The translations under genes were made by a program, and so were the position numbers. The notes beneath the pieces are model-generated. The model saw nothing but the letters and a program-made list of their open reading frames with translations. It did not search any database and was not told the DNA's origin. Positions 36,141 to 44,435 of a stretch of DNA of 64,000 bases are shown here, in pieces. This DNA is from Paenibacillus periandrae. GTDB lineage: Bacteria > Bacillota > Bacilli > Paenibacillales > NBRC-103111. The stretch covers positions 1-64,000 of the forward strand of contig NZ_JAJNMU010000037.1 of NCBI RefSeq assembly GCF_022458865.1. The letters are read 5' to 3'. The stretch's first letter is position 1. Each line of letters begins with the position of its first letter.

Positions 36141-36192
36141 ACAATCAGCATAGGCTTACCATTACGGCAAACTTATGCTGATTGTCACATCC
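36141..36192 (-). terminator. Terminator of the isomerase gene
   Basis: Perfect 12-base arms ACAATCAGCATA/TATGCTGATTGT with a 21-base loop, followed on the minus strand by TGCTTTA. It lies about 55 bases beyond the stop at 36240. Confidence 0.6.
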
Positions 36193-36239
36193 CATCCCTT
36201 TAATAATGAACGTCATCCTGCTCCCATTGGCCTAATTGT

Positions 36240-37136
36240 TTATACGCCATCGTAGCTCTTGGTTATGGCCTTACTCCAACATTTTTCAGCAATTCGTTTG
36301 ATCACCTGCGATTGCTCCCACCGGTCAAAATGCTCCAACCACGAATAAGCTGGCAAGTAGTTATCCGTAACCATGTAATGATGCCCTATTTCACATACGA
36401 ACGGAAGAATATCTCCGGGTGAAGCTTGCTCCAGCCAGTATGACATTCCGCGCTCCCACCAACGCGCAAAATGTTCGACCATGGGATGATCGGCCTCTTG
36501 ACCGACATTGATTTGAATCTGCTGTGCATTTGTTATTCTGCCATGAAACGAAGAAGTTCGTTGGAGCAGCTCATCGAAATAAGGATCGATATGTTCGAAG
36601 TCGTACATTTCTCCTGCCAGCACGTAATGAGATAAATCGATTGTAAGTCTGAGATTCGGCAAAGTTTGGACATATTGAACAGTTCGAAGCAGATCTTGCG
36701 TAATTCGTCCCCGATGGGTTTCGATAAACAAGGGAAGATTATATCGTTCTGCCACTCTCTGCAAAGTATCCAACCGGGTTATTGCTTCCTTGCCCACACA
36801 AAATGCATTCGGCACCTGGGCATTTACATAGAGCACGGGATAATCGCTGGCTTTTTCCAAAAGCTCGACAAGCTGCTCTCCCGTCGCCGGAAATGATTCC
36901 AAGCCAAAGGTGAAACGGTTCCTCTCCAATAAATTTCTCCACAATGGCTCTTCACCATGTTCTGGAAGAGCTCCAAAGATCCCCGTAAAGCCGGCTTCGG
37001 CAATACAGTTAAACTTTTCCTCTAACGACCATTCTTTGTTATTTGTCCCGTAGCATTTCATGGACCACATTGCTTGTTGTATTTCCAGTCTTGGTGCCGC
37101 GACGCTGCCGTCATTCGCCCTTAGCTTCATATTCAT
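36240..37136 (-). CDS. Sugar phosphate isomerase/epimerase family protein
   Basis: 298 residues of the AP-endonuclease-2-like TIM barrel. Metal-ligand candidates: Glu in LFIETHRGR, Asp-His in LTIDLSHYVLAG, His in SFHGRITNAQQ and Glu in PFVCEIGHHY. It is encoded 11 bases behind the dioxygenase gene and its start has GGAAGGA. Members interconvert keto- and aldo-sugars or inositol derivatives. The exact substrate is unknown. Confidence 0.85.
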   Translation of the reverse strand: MNMKLRANDGSVAAPRLEIQQAMWSMKCYGTNNKEWSLEEKFNCIAEAGFTGIFGALPEHGEEPLWRNLLERNRFTFGLESFPATGEQLVELLEKASDYPVLYVNAQVPNAFCVGKEAITRLDTLQRVAERYNLPLFIETHRGRITQDLLRTVQYVQTLPNLRLTIDLSHYVLAGEMYDFEHIDPYFDELLQRTSSFHGRITNAQQIQINVGQEADHPMVEHFARWWERGMSYWLEQASPGDILPFVCEIGHHYMVTDNYLPAYSWLEHFDRWEQSQVIKRIAEKCWSKAITKSYDGV

Positions 37137-37147
37137 AAATCCTTCCC

Positions 37148-37963
37148 TTACCTGACTGCATTATAAACGATCGGGTTCAACGTGCTTGCCGCCAACTCGC
37201 CCGGCTGTACGCCCGGCAGCCAGTTTTTAAGATCATTCTTGCGCACGTTGCTGTCCGGTTCGGCTACTCGCGTGCCATCTGCATAATAGATGACGGTCAT
37301 GATTTTCCGCATTTGATCGGTTGGATTGCCGGGTGCGCTGTGCAATGTCCATCCTGCATGGAACGTAGCATCTCCTGCTTTCATAGCACCGTAAGATACT
37401 TTTTCAAATCCCTTGCTGTCGATGAATCCGGCTAATGTCCGATGCGATTCATCCGAAATGACCAGCTTATTAATATAACCCAGCTCATGCGACCCCGAAG
37501 CAAAAGTCATGGACCCTACGTCCTCCGAAATTGGCACCAGAGGCATCCACATTGTTATTGTTTTATCGGTGTCTAATGGCCAATAAATTTGATCCTGATG
37601 CCAAGGCGTATGGCCGCCTCCCGGCTCTTTAAACAAGGCTTGGTCGTGATAAATGCGTACCGACGGTACTCCCATGAGTTCAGCTGCAATTCGGGCAAAA
37701 CGATTCGCCAGCACAAACGTGCGAACCGCTTCATGATGCTGCCACAAATTTGTAATTTGAATGAAAGCTTTGCCGTAAGTATCTCTCTCCTCCAACGGCT
37801 TGCTCTGCCGATTTAACTCGCGGACGCTCTTGCTGATGATTGGCTCAAATTTCGAGATCAAATCGGGGCCAGCCACGTCCCGTAAAATGATATGTCCTTT
37901 TTCTTGATAGTCCTCTATCTGCTGTTTGCTTAGACTAGACGTGGTTTCCAGAGGTGAAATCAT
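37148..37963 (-). CDS. Phytanoyl-CoA dioxygenase (PhyH) family protein
   Basis: 271 residues of the Fe(II)/2-oxoglutarate dioxygenase fold. The iron site is HQDQ in GGHTPWHQDQIYWPL (HxD) and the distal His in ATFHAGWTLHSAPGN; the Arg for 2-oxoglutarate is likely in DQMRKIMTVIYY. Bacterial PhyH genes often hydroxylate small metabolites rather than phytanoyl-CoA. The gene heads a two-gene unit with the TIM-barrel isomerase and follows GGAGAGAAG. A second, destroyed copy lies at 33941. Confidence 0.88.
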   Translation of the reverse strand: MISPLETTSSLSKQQIEDYQEKGHIILRDVAGPDLISKFEPIISKSVRELNRQSKPLEERDTYGKAFIQITNLWQHHEAVRTFVLANRFARIAAELMGVPSVRIYHDQALFKEPGGGHTPWHQDQIYWPLDTDKTITMWMPLVPISEDVGSMTFASGSHELGYINKLVISDESHRTLAGFIDSKGFEKVSYGAMKAGDATFHAGWTLHSAPGNPTDQMRKIMTVIYYADGTRVAEPDSNVRKNDLKNWLPGVQPGELAASTLNPIVYNAVR

Positions 37964-38134
37964 TATGTTCTTCTCTCCTTTGTCAATTTATATCATTATA
38001 CTAACCATAAATATAGGCATTGTCTTTGTCATATCGCGCTAGCTTATTGTCAAAAGCAATTATCGTCGGTACAGTTCACGTGTATCCCCTAACAAATCGA
38101 ATCCGTTTCTCTATTATACCTCTTAAGAAAGCTA

Positions 38135-38317
38135 CTACCCTTTGACAACTCCAACCACAATGCCTTTGACAAAATAACGCTGCAAGAACGGATAGATAAG
38201 CAAAACAGGGATCATGGCCGCTACCAGTTTGGCGGCATTCAATGTTTTATCCGTTATTTTCATCATTTGTTCCAATTGCTCCTGAGTTAGCTTTGCCGTT
38301 GCTGTAGGATCAAGCGC
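38135..38317 (-). pseudogene. C-terminal remnant of a sugar ABC permease
   Basis: About 60 codons ending LLIYPFLQRYFVKGIVVGVV and a TAG. This is the conserved C-terminus of YtcP/LplC permeases (compare LYPFLQKHFAKGVLLGSVKG of the intact gene at 11416). It begins abruptly at the junction with a MATE-transporter fragment. Confidence 0.7.
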
Positions 38318-38640
38318 TACCGATCACTGTGCTGTACATAGGGCTTTTGGTATCACCTGCACCTTGTAGAGCCCCAGCAATAACGAGACTTATCGCCAAA
38401 AATGGCTGTGCAAAAGCGTCAATCCGGAGCGCTGTCGTCACCATCTCAATGACATTGGCTTGGCCGGTAAACCAGGTAGTCGCTAAAGGAGAAAACATAA
38501 ATAATAGGATACCGATAAAAGACATGAAACAACGGCGATTCCAGCGGTCAACATACCGTAACGATAAGCATCCTCTCGTCGATTGGCCCCTAAATTCTGC
38601 CCTACCAAGATAGTGGCTGCCATAGTGGCAACGTTTTTAT
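38310..38640 (-). pseudogene. MATE efflux transporter internal fragment
   Basis: Two frames: NVATMAATILVGQNLGANRR followed by a shift into MSFIGILLFMFSPLATTWFT and ending SPMYSTVIGSA. VGQNLGA and GALQGAGDTKSP are MATE family motifs. Both ends of the gene are missing. The 3' side is fused directly to the permease remnant, where GGTAGCGCTTGATCC reads as the end of one and the middle of the other. Confidence 0.7.
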
Positions 38641-38949
38641 TTGCTTTGTTGTTATCTCTTAAGATTTATCCAATTAATGCTATTGTTTGATCTCCGATTG
38701 GAGTTCCGTGATCCGGCAGGTCAAATGTTGTTTCTGCTGTCTAAAGAAAATAAAGTAGACTGACGATGCTTCATTAAGCTACGGGCAGCATACCGCAACA
38801 ATATTCTTCCATTTCCGTTAATATAACAAAGGGGTGAAACACGGTATAGCTCGGGAATTGCTATTTGTCCATCGCCATGATGACTTGACTAGGCTAGAGG
38901 AATATTTTATATTTGGTTGGTCAACCAAATAAGTCGGAAAGGAGGAAGT
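38641..38949. other. Intergenic stretch, possible degenerate repeat
   Basis: 309 bases without a recognisable gene. On the minus strand ATTAACGGAAATGG, GGTATGCTGCC and CTTAATGAAGC (38765-38825) loosely follow the order of the cassette-type repeat units of the first 8 kb, but the match is weak. Confidence 0.25.
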
Positions 38950-39105
38950 ATGATTACAGAGCCGTTAAATAATCGGGATCTCATTATCGCCAAGACGCAT
39001 GATCTGTTGAAAGCTGCTACTGGTTATGAATATGAGGAAATTAAAACTATCGTCGAAGAGGACAAAAATGGAAAAAAGCGGCTCAGGTGCAACGCTTTCG
39101 ATTGA
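38950..39105 (+). CDS. Small hypothetical protein (51 residues)
   Basis: A short frame starting MITEPLNNRDLIIAKTHDLL behind a strong ribosome site (AAAGGAGGAAGT). The sequence is hydrophilic and acidic (YEYEEIKTIVEEDKNGKKRL), with no membrane segment. I do not recognise it. The last few codons run into the conserved tRNA-tail sequence at 39083, so the original C-terminus may be lost. It could be a remnant of a larger gene. Confidence 0.4.
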   Translation: MITEPLNNRDLIIAKTHDLLKAATGYEYEEIKTIVEEDKNGKKRLRCNAFD

Positions 39106-39352
39106 CGATGCACTGTTCCTTCACTTCGCTGCGTCCGCTTGGGACGAACCCATGGGCTTTCCCCCTTAATACTTCACAATACGCAAAAGACACGCTTGAA
39201 TCGGCGTGTCTTATATGTTCGTTTTGGTGGAGCCAAGGGTTAGAATTCCTGACCTCATCACTACCAGCGAAACATCCTCCCACTGAAAAACGCCCTGCAT
39301 ATTATTTTCTTGTAATCGGCCACGCCGTGTTCCCCAACTGAGCTAAGTCTCC
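39083..39352 (-). other. tRNA-derived composite: tRNA 3' half, hairpin and conserved tail, plus a tRNA 5' half
   Basis: On the minus strand, 39318-39352 reads GGAGACTTAGCTCAGTTGGG, like a tRNA acceptor and D-arm. 39225-39270 reads like an anticodon arm and T-arm ending TTGGCTCCACCA, with a CTGGTAG loop that would give anticodon GGT (Thr). Between them about 50 bases do not fit a tRNA. Then come a hairpin GACACGC/GCGTGTC (39189-39210) and a tail with TTCGTCCCAAGCGGACG. The last two parts have the same order as the tRNA-Ala remnant at 61.6 kb. No complete tRNA can be folded. The 510-base gap 39106-39615 otherwise holds only a terminator. Confidence 0.55.
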
Positions 39353-39534
39353 TAAAACTTCATCAACATAACATTTGAGCGATACTGTCACATCTCATTT
39401 TCGAACCATTAATATGACCGGCTCCACATGAGGCCATTCTGTACCATTATTGATTGTTTTGATCTATTAGCTCATGAAATGGCTTAAATGAAACAAATTG
39501 GTCAATCGTTTGAATCGTTCTCTGTTATCCATTT

Positions 39535-39592
39535 AACCGCACTTAGCAGCACTATCTATCGATAGCGTTGTTAAGCGCGGTTTTTCAAAATT
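39535..39592 (+). terminator. Terminator-like hairpin
   Basis: A 16-base imperfect stem (AACCGCACTTAGCAGC against GTTGTTAAGCGCGGTT) is followed on the plus strand by TTTTTC. It lies just beyond the stop of the nitroreductase gene on the other strand and may serve both directions. Confidence 0.55.
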
Positions 39593-39615
39593 TATTAAAT
39601 TTCAGAGTGCACAGT

Positions 39616-40281
39616 TTATTGTACTCCAAGTATTTCATTATAGAAGGCTATATCCGTGATTGGCAACCTCACAGTCGGATGACCGGGTTTTGCTGCTTTA
39701 CCGACGGCAATAAGCATAACGGATACATACCGGTCGGGAATAGTGAAAGTTTCCACGAACTTCATCTTGTCGTAACCGCCCATCGGGACGGTGTCATAGC
39801 CTTTGGCTCGGGCGGCAAGCATGAACTGCATAGCAGCCATCCCGCAATCGGCAAGTACGATGCGGCTAATCTCCTCTAAAGGCATGTTTGTGTACATGTT
39901 CTTATAACGCTCAACGAAAGATTTTGCCGTCTCCTCCGACATGAACCCTGCATCGACGGCTTGACCATAAATCTTCCCGGCCAACGTAACACATTCTAAG
40001 TCCCCAAGAACGGCGACGACGGCTGAGGCCTCAATCACTTGCTGCTGGTTGAACGCGATTGGATACAGCTTTTGCTTCAGTTCCGGCGAGTCGATGACGA
40101 GAAATCGCCATGGCTGCAAGTTGGCGGCTGAAGGAGCGAGGGAGGCTTGCTGCAAGATTTCGTTCAAATCCTCCCGAGAAATCTTGGCTTCGGCATCATA
40201 GTGTCGAACAGATCGGCGTTCCCGAATGACATCGAAAAAGAGAGGCTGCTGTAGCGTTTGAGACGAATGTAAAACGGACAT
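39616..40281 (-). CDS. Nitroreductase family protein
   Basis: 221 residues of the FMN-dependent nitroreductase fold. Marks: RRSVRHYDAEAKISREDL (FMN phosphate-binding Arg residues), APSAANLQPWRFLVI, and DCGMAAMQFMLAARAKGYDT with GGYD. It reduces nitro compounds, quinones or flavins with NAD(P)H in the cytoplasm. The start has AGGAGGAATATCC upstream. It diverges from a TetR regulator across a perfect palindrome. On the minus strand TTGCAG-17-TAACAT is a plausible promoter just upstream of that palindrome. Confidence 0.92.
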   Translation of the reverse strand: MSVLHSSQTLQQPLFFDVIRERRSVRHYDAEAKISREDLNEILQQASLAPSAANLQPWRFLVIDSPELKQKLYPIAFNQQQVIEASAVVAVLGDLECVTLAGKIYGQAVDAGFMSEETAKSFVERYKNMYTNMPLEEISRIVLADCGMAAMQFMLAARAKGYDTVPMGGYDKMKFVETFTIPDRYVSVMLIAVGKAAKPGHPTVRLPITDIAFYNEILGVQ

Positions 40282-40327
40282 GGATATTCCTCCTGTTGAT
40301 CTATTGTTTAATCGGCAATAGTTATTT

Positions 40328-40345
40328 AAACAACGCGCGTTGTTT
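40328..40345. promoter_or_regulatory. TetR operator candidate
   Basis: AAACAACGCGCGTTGTTT is a perfect 18-base palindrome between the divergent nitroreductase and TetR genes. It lies just downstream of the predicted nitroreductase -10 element, where a bound repressor would block transcription. Confidence 0.75.
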
Positions 40346-40449
40346 TATTATGTTATACTAACAACAGAACGCCTGCAATCATCAATACATGCAAAGCGTA
40401 GCATTGACAACATCTTGTCGATTCTGTCGTTCTGCCTGGGAGGTCGAAC

Positions 40450-41046
40450 ATGATCACATCAAAAAATCAAGCCGATCCACGCGTGAAGCGTACGCGTCAG
40501 CTCCTGCAAGATGCTTTTTCTTTATTAATTCAAGAGAAGGACTTTGAGTCGATAACCGTCAAAGATATTGCCGAAAAGGCCACTGTAAACCGAGCGACTT
40601 TTTATGCGCACTTTACCGACAAATTCGAAATCCTCGAGTCCAAAATAACGGAGTCCTTTATGGCTATTGTGGATCGCAGACTGAGCGGGCATTCGCGATT
40701 TAGTGAAGAAACGATGCAGCTTCTTTTTCTGGCTGTTTGCGATTTCCATCAAGATTTGAGCGCCTTATGCAGAAGAAGCTATCGGTCGCTAGGGTCTATT
40801 TTTGAAATTCAAATTAAGGAAAAAATACAGGTACTGATTCTATCCATGATGACGAATGATAAGATGCCCATAAAGACAAACGAGCAATTCATCATGAACA
40901 CTGCTGCGGTTATGTTAAGTTGGGGAATGTATGGGGCAGCTTATAATTGGAATAGTGAGGGGCGCCAAATCAGTGCGGAATCATTCGTTGCAGAGAGCAT
41001 GCCTTTGGTGATGAACGGATTCAAACAATTAATGGAGCAGGTTTAA
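40450..41046 (+). CDS. TetR/AcrR family regulator
   Basis: 198 residues. N-terminal DNA-binding domain: RTRQLLQDAFSLLIQEKDFE, SITVKDIAEKATVNRATFYAH (helix-turn-helix), FTDKFEILESKI. The remaining helices form the ligand domain. The start follows GGGAGGTCGAAC. Divergent position and the palindrome at 40328 indicate control of the nitroreductase gene and itself, probably relieved by an electrophile or quinone. Confidence 0.92.
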   Translation: MITSKNQADPRVKRTRQLLQDAFSLLIQEKDFESITVKDIAEKATVNRATFYAHFTDKFEILESKITESFMAIVDRRLSGHSRFSEETMQLLFLAVCDFHQDLSALCRRSYRSLGSIFEIQIKEKIQVLILSMMTNDKMPIKTNEQFIMNTAAVMLSWGMYGAAYNWNSEGRQISAESFVAESMPLVMNGFKQLMEQV

Positions 41047-41065
41047 TGGCAAGTACTGTCTAATG

Positions 41066-41254
41066 AAACTCGTGTGCAAATTTTGGGCCTCAATTGTATT
41101 TGTCGTCGGATTCCGATTTCAGAGGAGGGATATGCGTATGAAGCATACAGGAGAAAACGGGACTGGCCCAATCCGTCGTTTCCAACTATTTGCTGCTAAT
41201 GAAGAAAGCCGGGCTGCTCGAATCCCGGTGTTACAGACAAGGGTATAATGGATT
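41066..41254 (+). pseudogene. Broken reading-frame remnant
   Basis: A plus-strand frame reads RRIPISEEGYAYEAYRRKR, then DWPNPSFPT and a stop at 41197; a second frame continues LLMKKAGLLESRCYRQGYNG and ends at about 41254. The pieces look protein-like and joined by one frameshift, but I do not recognise the family. In the 312-base gap 41047-41358 nothing else is visible. Confidence 0.3.
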
Positions 41255-41358
41255 TGTTTAAGCTGGTGCTTGAACAAAGAGATATTAAAGAAGTACTTTA
41301 GAGGAGCATATTCTCGAAAGCCGAGCGACTTCCGAGCATTCAGAGATTACATCTTTGA

Positions 41359-41882
41359 TCATGATTTATTCGCATTATTTAACCCTGGTCTTCCAAACAT
41401 CACTTGCTTGTCCAAATCGAACAGATTACGGTACACTACTTGTCCCCGACTTGAGGAAGCATCCACCACCTTGCCCTCCCCAGCATAAATTCCAACGTGT
41501 GTAATATCCATAAACCTGCCATTACGCTCGTAGCTCCAAAATATAAGATCGCCTGGAACCAAGTCTGCCGGCTTACTGTCAGGTCATTTTCTACGCAAAA
41601 TCTTGCTTGTTCCGCTGCGGTTCGTGGTAGGTTAATGCGCAGCTGCCGATAAACCCATTGAACGAGATAGCTGCAGTCTGTAAAGTCATCCTGTCCGGCC
41701 TTCGGTTGGCTGTACGGATCACCTAAACGAGTGAGCGCCAATTTGACGACTTCGCTGCCTAGTTCTCCTTCGGGCAAATGCTGCTCAACATCCACAAGTT
41801 GTCCCGGCGTCAAGCCAATATTCGTTTCTTTCCCAAACATCACTAATATGAGTGGCCGAAACTCCCCAGACGTAATATGCAA
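41359..41882 (-). pseudogene. NlpC/P60 family peptidase-like gene, frameshifted
   Basis: Two frames together give an NlpC/P60 domain: FTDCSYLVQWVYRQLRI holds the catalytic Cys, DITHVGIYAGEGKVV the His, and PADLVPGDLIFWSY joins them. Family members cleave cell-wall peptides. The shift is near 41575-41590. An N-terminal piece of about 50 residues (ITSGEFRPLILVMFGKE) precedes the domain; no signal peptide is seen, so the 5' end may also be damaged. It starts 1 base past the stop of the LuxR-type gene. Confidence 0.75.
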
Positions 41883-41883
41883 A

Positions 41884-42525
41884 CTATGAGTAGGGATATC
41901 CCCTACTTTTGCCCCGTCTCACAGCCTCTCTTCCGGACTTGCCGCCGATTTTTTTGATCAACCCGCGCACATGGAACTTAACTGAGTTTAGGGTTACGTT
42001 CAATGCTTCCGCGATTTGTTTTCTCGTATAGCCCTGAATCAGAAGATCCAGTACTAGCTTTTCAGAGGGAGTAAGCATCCGTTGCAGTTCCGCTTGTCGT
42101 AGACGGCTTACTTCCTGCCGAAGCAGCGCTGCGGCGGACGGATGAATCGAAATTTGATTCCGGTGCGCTTCCCAGATGGCATTTGGGATGTCCTTATAGC
42201 TGGCTTTATCTACGATGTTCAGCACTCCGATCGTAAAGGCATCGAGAATCGCCTCCCTCTCGTCCATTGAGGTTAGCAAAATGAGCCGGATCGGCTTGAC
42301 CGCCAGCAGTTCCATCGCTATTTCCAACCCCGCATAGAAAGGCGTAATCAATTCGAAGCCAAGTACCCCAACACTGAGCGGCTCCTGCAGCAGCAACCGT
42401 TTTGCTTCCTTCCCGATGTTTGCAGGGTGTATGATAAAATCCGGTTGGATTCGTAGAAACGAGGCTAATTCGTTCAAACAGATGTCGTGATCGGATACGA
42501 GTAATACATGTATGGGTTCGGTCAT
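41884..42525 (-). CDS. LuxR-family response-regulator-like protein
   Basis: About 213 residues. Residues 5-120 follow a receiver-like fold (HVLLVSDHDICLNELASFLR, LILLTSMDEREAILDAF), but the usual phospho-Asp position reads VGVLGFEL, without Asp, so phosphorylation is doubtful. Residues 145-205 are a LuxR helix-turn-helix (LTPSEKLVLDLLIQGYTRKQ, NVTLNSVKFHVRGLIKKIG). The ATG at 42525 follows GAGGAGAATAGG. No histidine kinase is adjacent. The target is unknown. Confidence 0.82.
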   Translation of the reverse strand: MTEPIHVLLVSDHDICLNELASFLRIQPDFIIHPANIGKEAKRLLLQEPLSVGVLGFELITPFYAGLEIAMELLAVKPIRLILLTSMDEREAILDAFTIGVLNIVDKASYKDIPNAIWEAHRNQISIHPSAAALLRQEVSRLRQAELQRMLTPSEKLVLDLLIQGYTRKQIAEALNVTLNSVKFHVRGLIKKIGGKSGREAVRRGKSRGYPYS

Positions 42526-42616
42526 CCTATTCTCCTCAATATTTGCCCAGATAAAACCGGACACCACCCTAAGGGCAAAGTCCGGCTCCAGGCGGGGCAC
42601 TAGCCGCACAATCCAT

Positions 42617-43330
42617 TCAGTTGAATGATTGCCTTGTTACCCGTGAAGCAACGCTTTTCTTGCTCAGCATGTTATTGCGAAATCGCTTCTTCTCTTTTAT
42701 CGCCTCGACGCTTTGAATACCTAAACTCTGCGACCCCAGCGGACTCTTCTTGTCACCATAGAAGCCATGAAAATTCGATCCACCCGTCATAACCAACTCA
42801 TACTCATGAGCCAGCGCCCGAGCTCTAGCCTCATCCAACGGGCTATGGTCCGGGTGCCTTACCTCGATGCCCATTAGTCCGGCCTCTACCCATTCCGGCA
42901 CCGCGTCGTAATTGTCCATCTGCCCAGGGTGCGCAAGCACCGGAATACCTCCCGCGGCAAGAATGGTGCGGATCGCGTCGAACGCATCCACATAGGTCAG
43001 TGGTACATACGCGATGCTCGGTTCCTTGCCTTCTCCATTGCCCGCAAACAACTGCCTGTACAGCTGGCTGTAGATAGCGTCGGTGTAGCCGCGGTCGATC
43101 AGCGCATGCATAATATGCTGCTTGTACACGCCGGTCCCGCCTTCCGCATACGCCTCAACCTGCTCCCAATCGATGTTATAGCCCGCTTCCCGAATCCGTT
43201 CGACCATGATCCGGCAGGCCTCGTGCCGGGCTATTCGCAGAGGCGCACACAACTCCTCAATCGCCGGGTGGTTCGGCTCCACATAAAAGCCGAGAAGATG
43301 CACGCGTCTCCCGCGCTTACCGACGCTCAT
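42617..43330 (-). pseudogene. PHP-domain phosphoesterase, N-terminally truncated
   Basis: The 237 codons cover only the C-terminal three quarters of a PHP protein: VHLLGFYVEPNHPAIEEL, IPVLAHPGQMDNYDAVPEW (metal His), GIEVRHPDHSPLDEARARAL, and TGGSNFHGFYGDKKSP (metal His). The first segment with the HxH and DHD metal ligands is missing; only 38 bases separate the frame from the next gene. No good ribosome site precedes the first Met. The gene is last of the long catabolic operon and is probably inactive. Confidence 0.75.
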
Positions 43331-43368
43331 ATGAAACCGTTAGCTCATTTTCCTCGCGCCGTCGTCAC

Positions 43369-44430
43369 TCACTTGATGAGTTGGAGCGCCTCTTCCAATC
43401 GGGCGGCTTCGCGGATCAGCTCATCGACATGTCGCGCGGTCTCGGAGGCGCCGGTCTTACCGATGAAAAAGAAATGGCCGCCCGGAACATGCCGGGTGAG
43501 GCGCTGTGGAATTGAATCCATGAGTGTCCTCAGCTCGCTCCAAGCCGCTTGCGACACGGCATGAACATCAACACCGGAGAGCATGCCGAACCAAATGGCT
43601 GAAACCGTGTAGAACGCCCAAGATACCCTGTCCGTAAGCACATGCCTTGCATCGGACGGGCTTGTGGGCGCGATGGCGGCGCAAATCGGAAAATGCGCAT
43701 AGTCGAACGGGCCGACATCGTCGACGGCCGACTCCAAGGAGTTGACCCGAACGCCGCCCTGCAGTCGCTCCACCTCGCCGCGAAACTGTATAGAGTGATT
43801 ACAGCGGTAAAAGCGTGCGTACTCCTCGCGGGAAATGACCGGCTCATCTTCTGCATGTCCGATGGCCTCTATCTCATCGGCCCACGCCACGGGCCGCACC
43901 CTACCATCGCTATCCCACAGCCCTTGGGAAGTCAGCGGATCTCCGCCGGGTTGACGAGGCATGAGCCCTGGCAACGGCGGCGTGGCAGCCAGCGAAATAA
44001 AGCAGGCCACCTCCAATCCCGAAGTGCGGGCAGCCCGGGCGAATCGGCCGACCACTTTGCCGGCCATACTCCAGCCCAAAATAACGATCCTCGGGGATAA
44101 GCCATTCTTCGTTATAACATCGGCGGCTGCAGAGGCCAAGGTGCTTCCCCAGTCCGATACCGACATTTCCGGATACAAACGCTTGAACACGGGATAATCC
44201 GAAGGATACGAAACGGCGAGCAAGCCGTACCCGTGCTTTTCGAGCCAATAATCAAGGAAATGGTGTCGGTTTGCGCCGCCGTGTCCGTACGAAACGCGCG
44301 CAAGATGTCCACCGCCGGGGACGAAGATAACCAGCGGCTTGTCCCTTGATCCCGCCCGATAATAAGTCAGATACGGAAAGCCTGCTCCTTCGCTTAAGGT
44401 CTCGCCCTCTAACCATACAGACTGTGTCAT
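43369..44430 (-). CDS. Alpha/beta hydrolase
   Basis: About 353 residues. The oxyanion segment is KPLVIFVPGGGHLARVSYG, the nucleophile elbow GWSMAG (after RIVILGW), and a late VPGGHFFFIGK supplies the catalytic His. The start ATG at 44430 follows GGAAGAG and lies 5 bases beyond the stop of the deacylase gene, so the two are translated together. It probably hydrolyses an ester or amide in the pathway of this operon. The substrate is not evident. Confidence 0.82.
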   Translation of the reverse strand: MTQSVWLEGETLSEGAGFPYLTYYRAGSRDKPLVIFVPGGGHLARVSYGHGGANRHHFLDYWLEKHGYGLLAVSYPSDYPVFKRLYPEMSVSDWGSTLASAAADVITKNGLSPRIVILGWSMAGKVVGRFARAARTSGLEVACFISLAATPPLPGLMPRQPGGDPLTSQGLWDSDGRVRPVAWADEIEAIGHAEDEPVISREEYARFYRCNHSIQFRGEVERLQGGVRVNSLESAVDDVGPFDYAHFPICAAIAPTSPSDARHVLTDRVSWAFYTVSAIWFGMLSGVDVHAVSQAAWSELRTLMDSIPQRLTRHVPGGHFFFIGKTGASETARHVDELIREAARLEEALQLIK

Positions 44431-44435
44431 TATAA

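Noticed and set aside
39225..39352. Intact tRNA-Thr gene
   Set aside because: The two halves are separated by sequence that does not fold as a tRNA, and acceptor strands do not pair fully.
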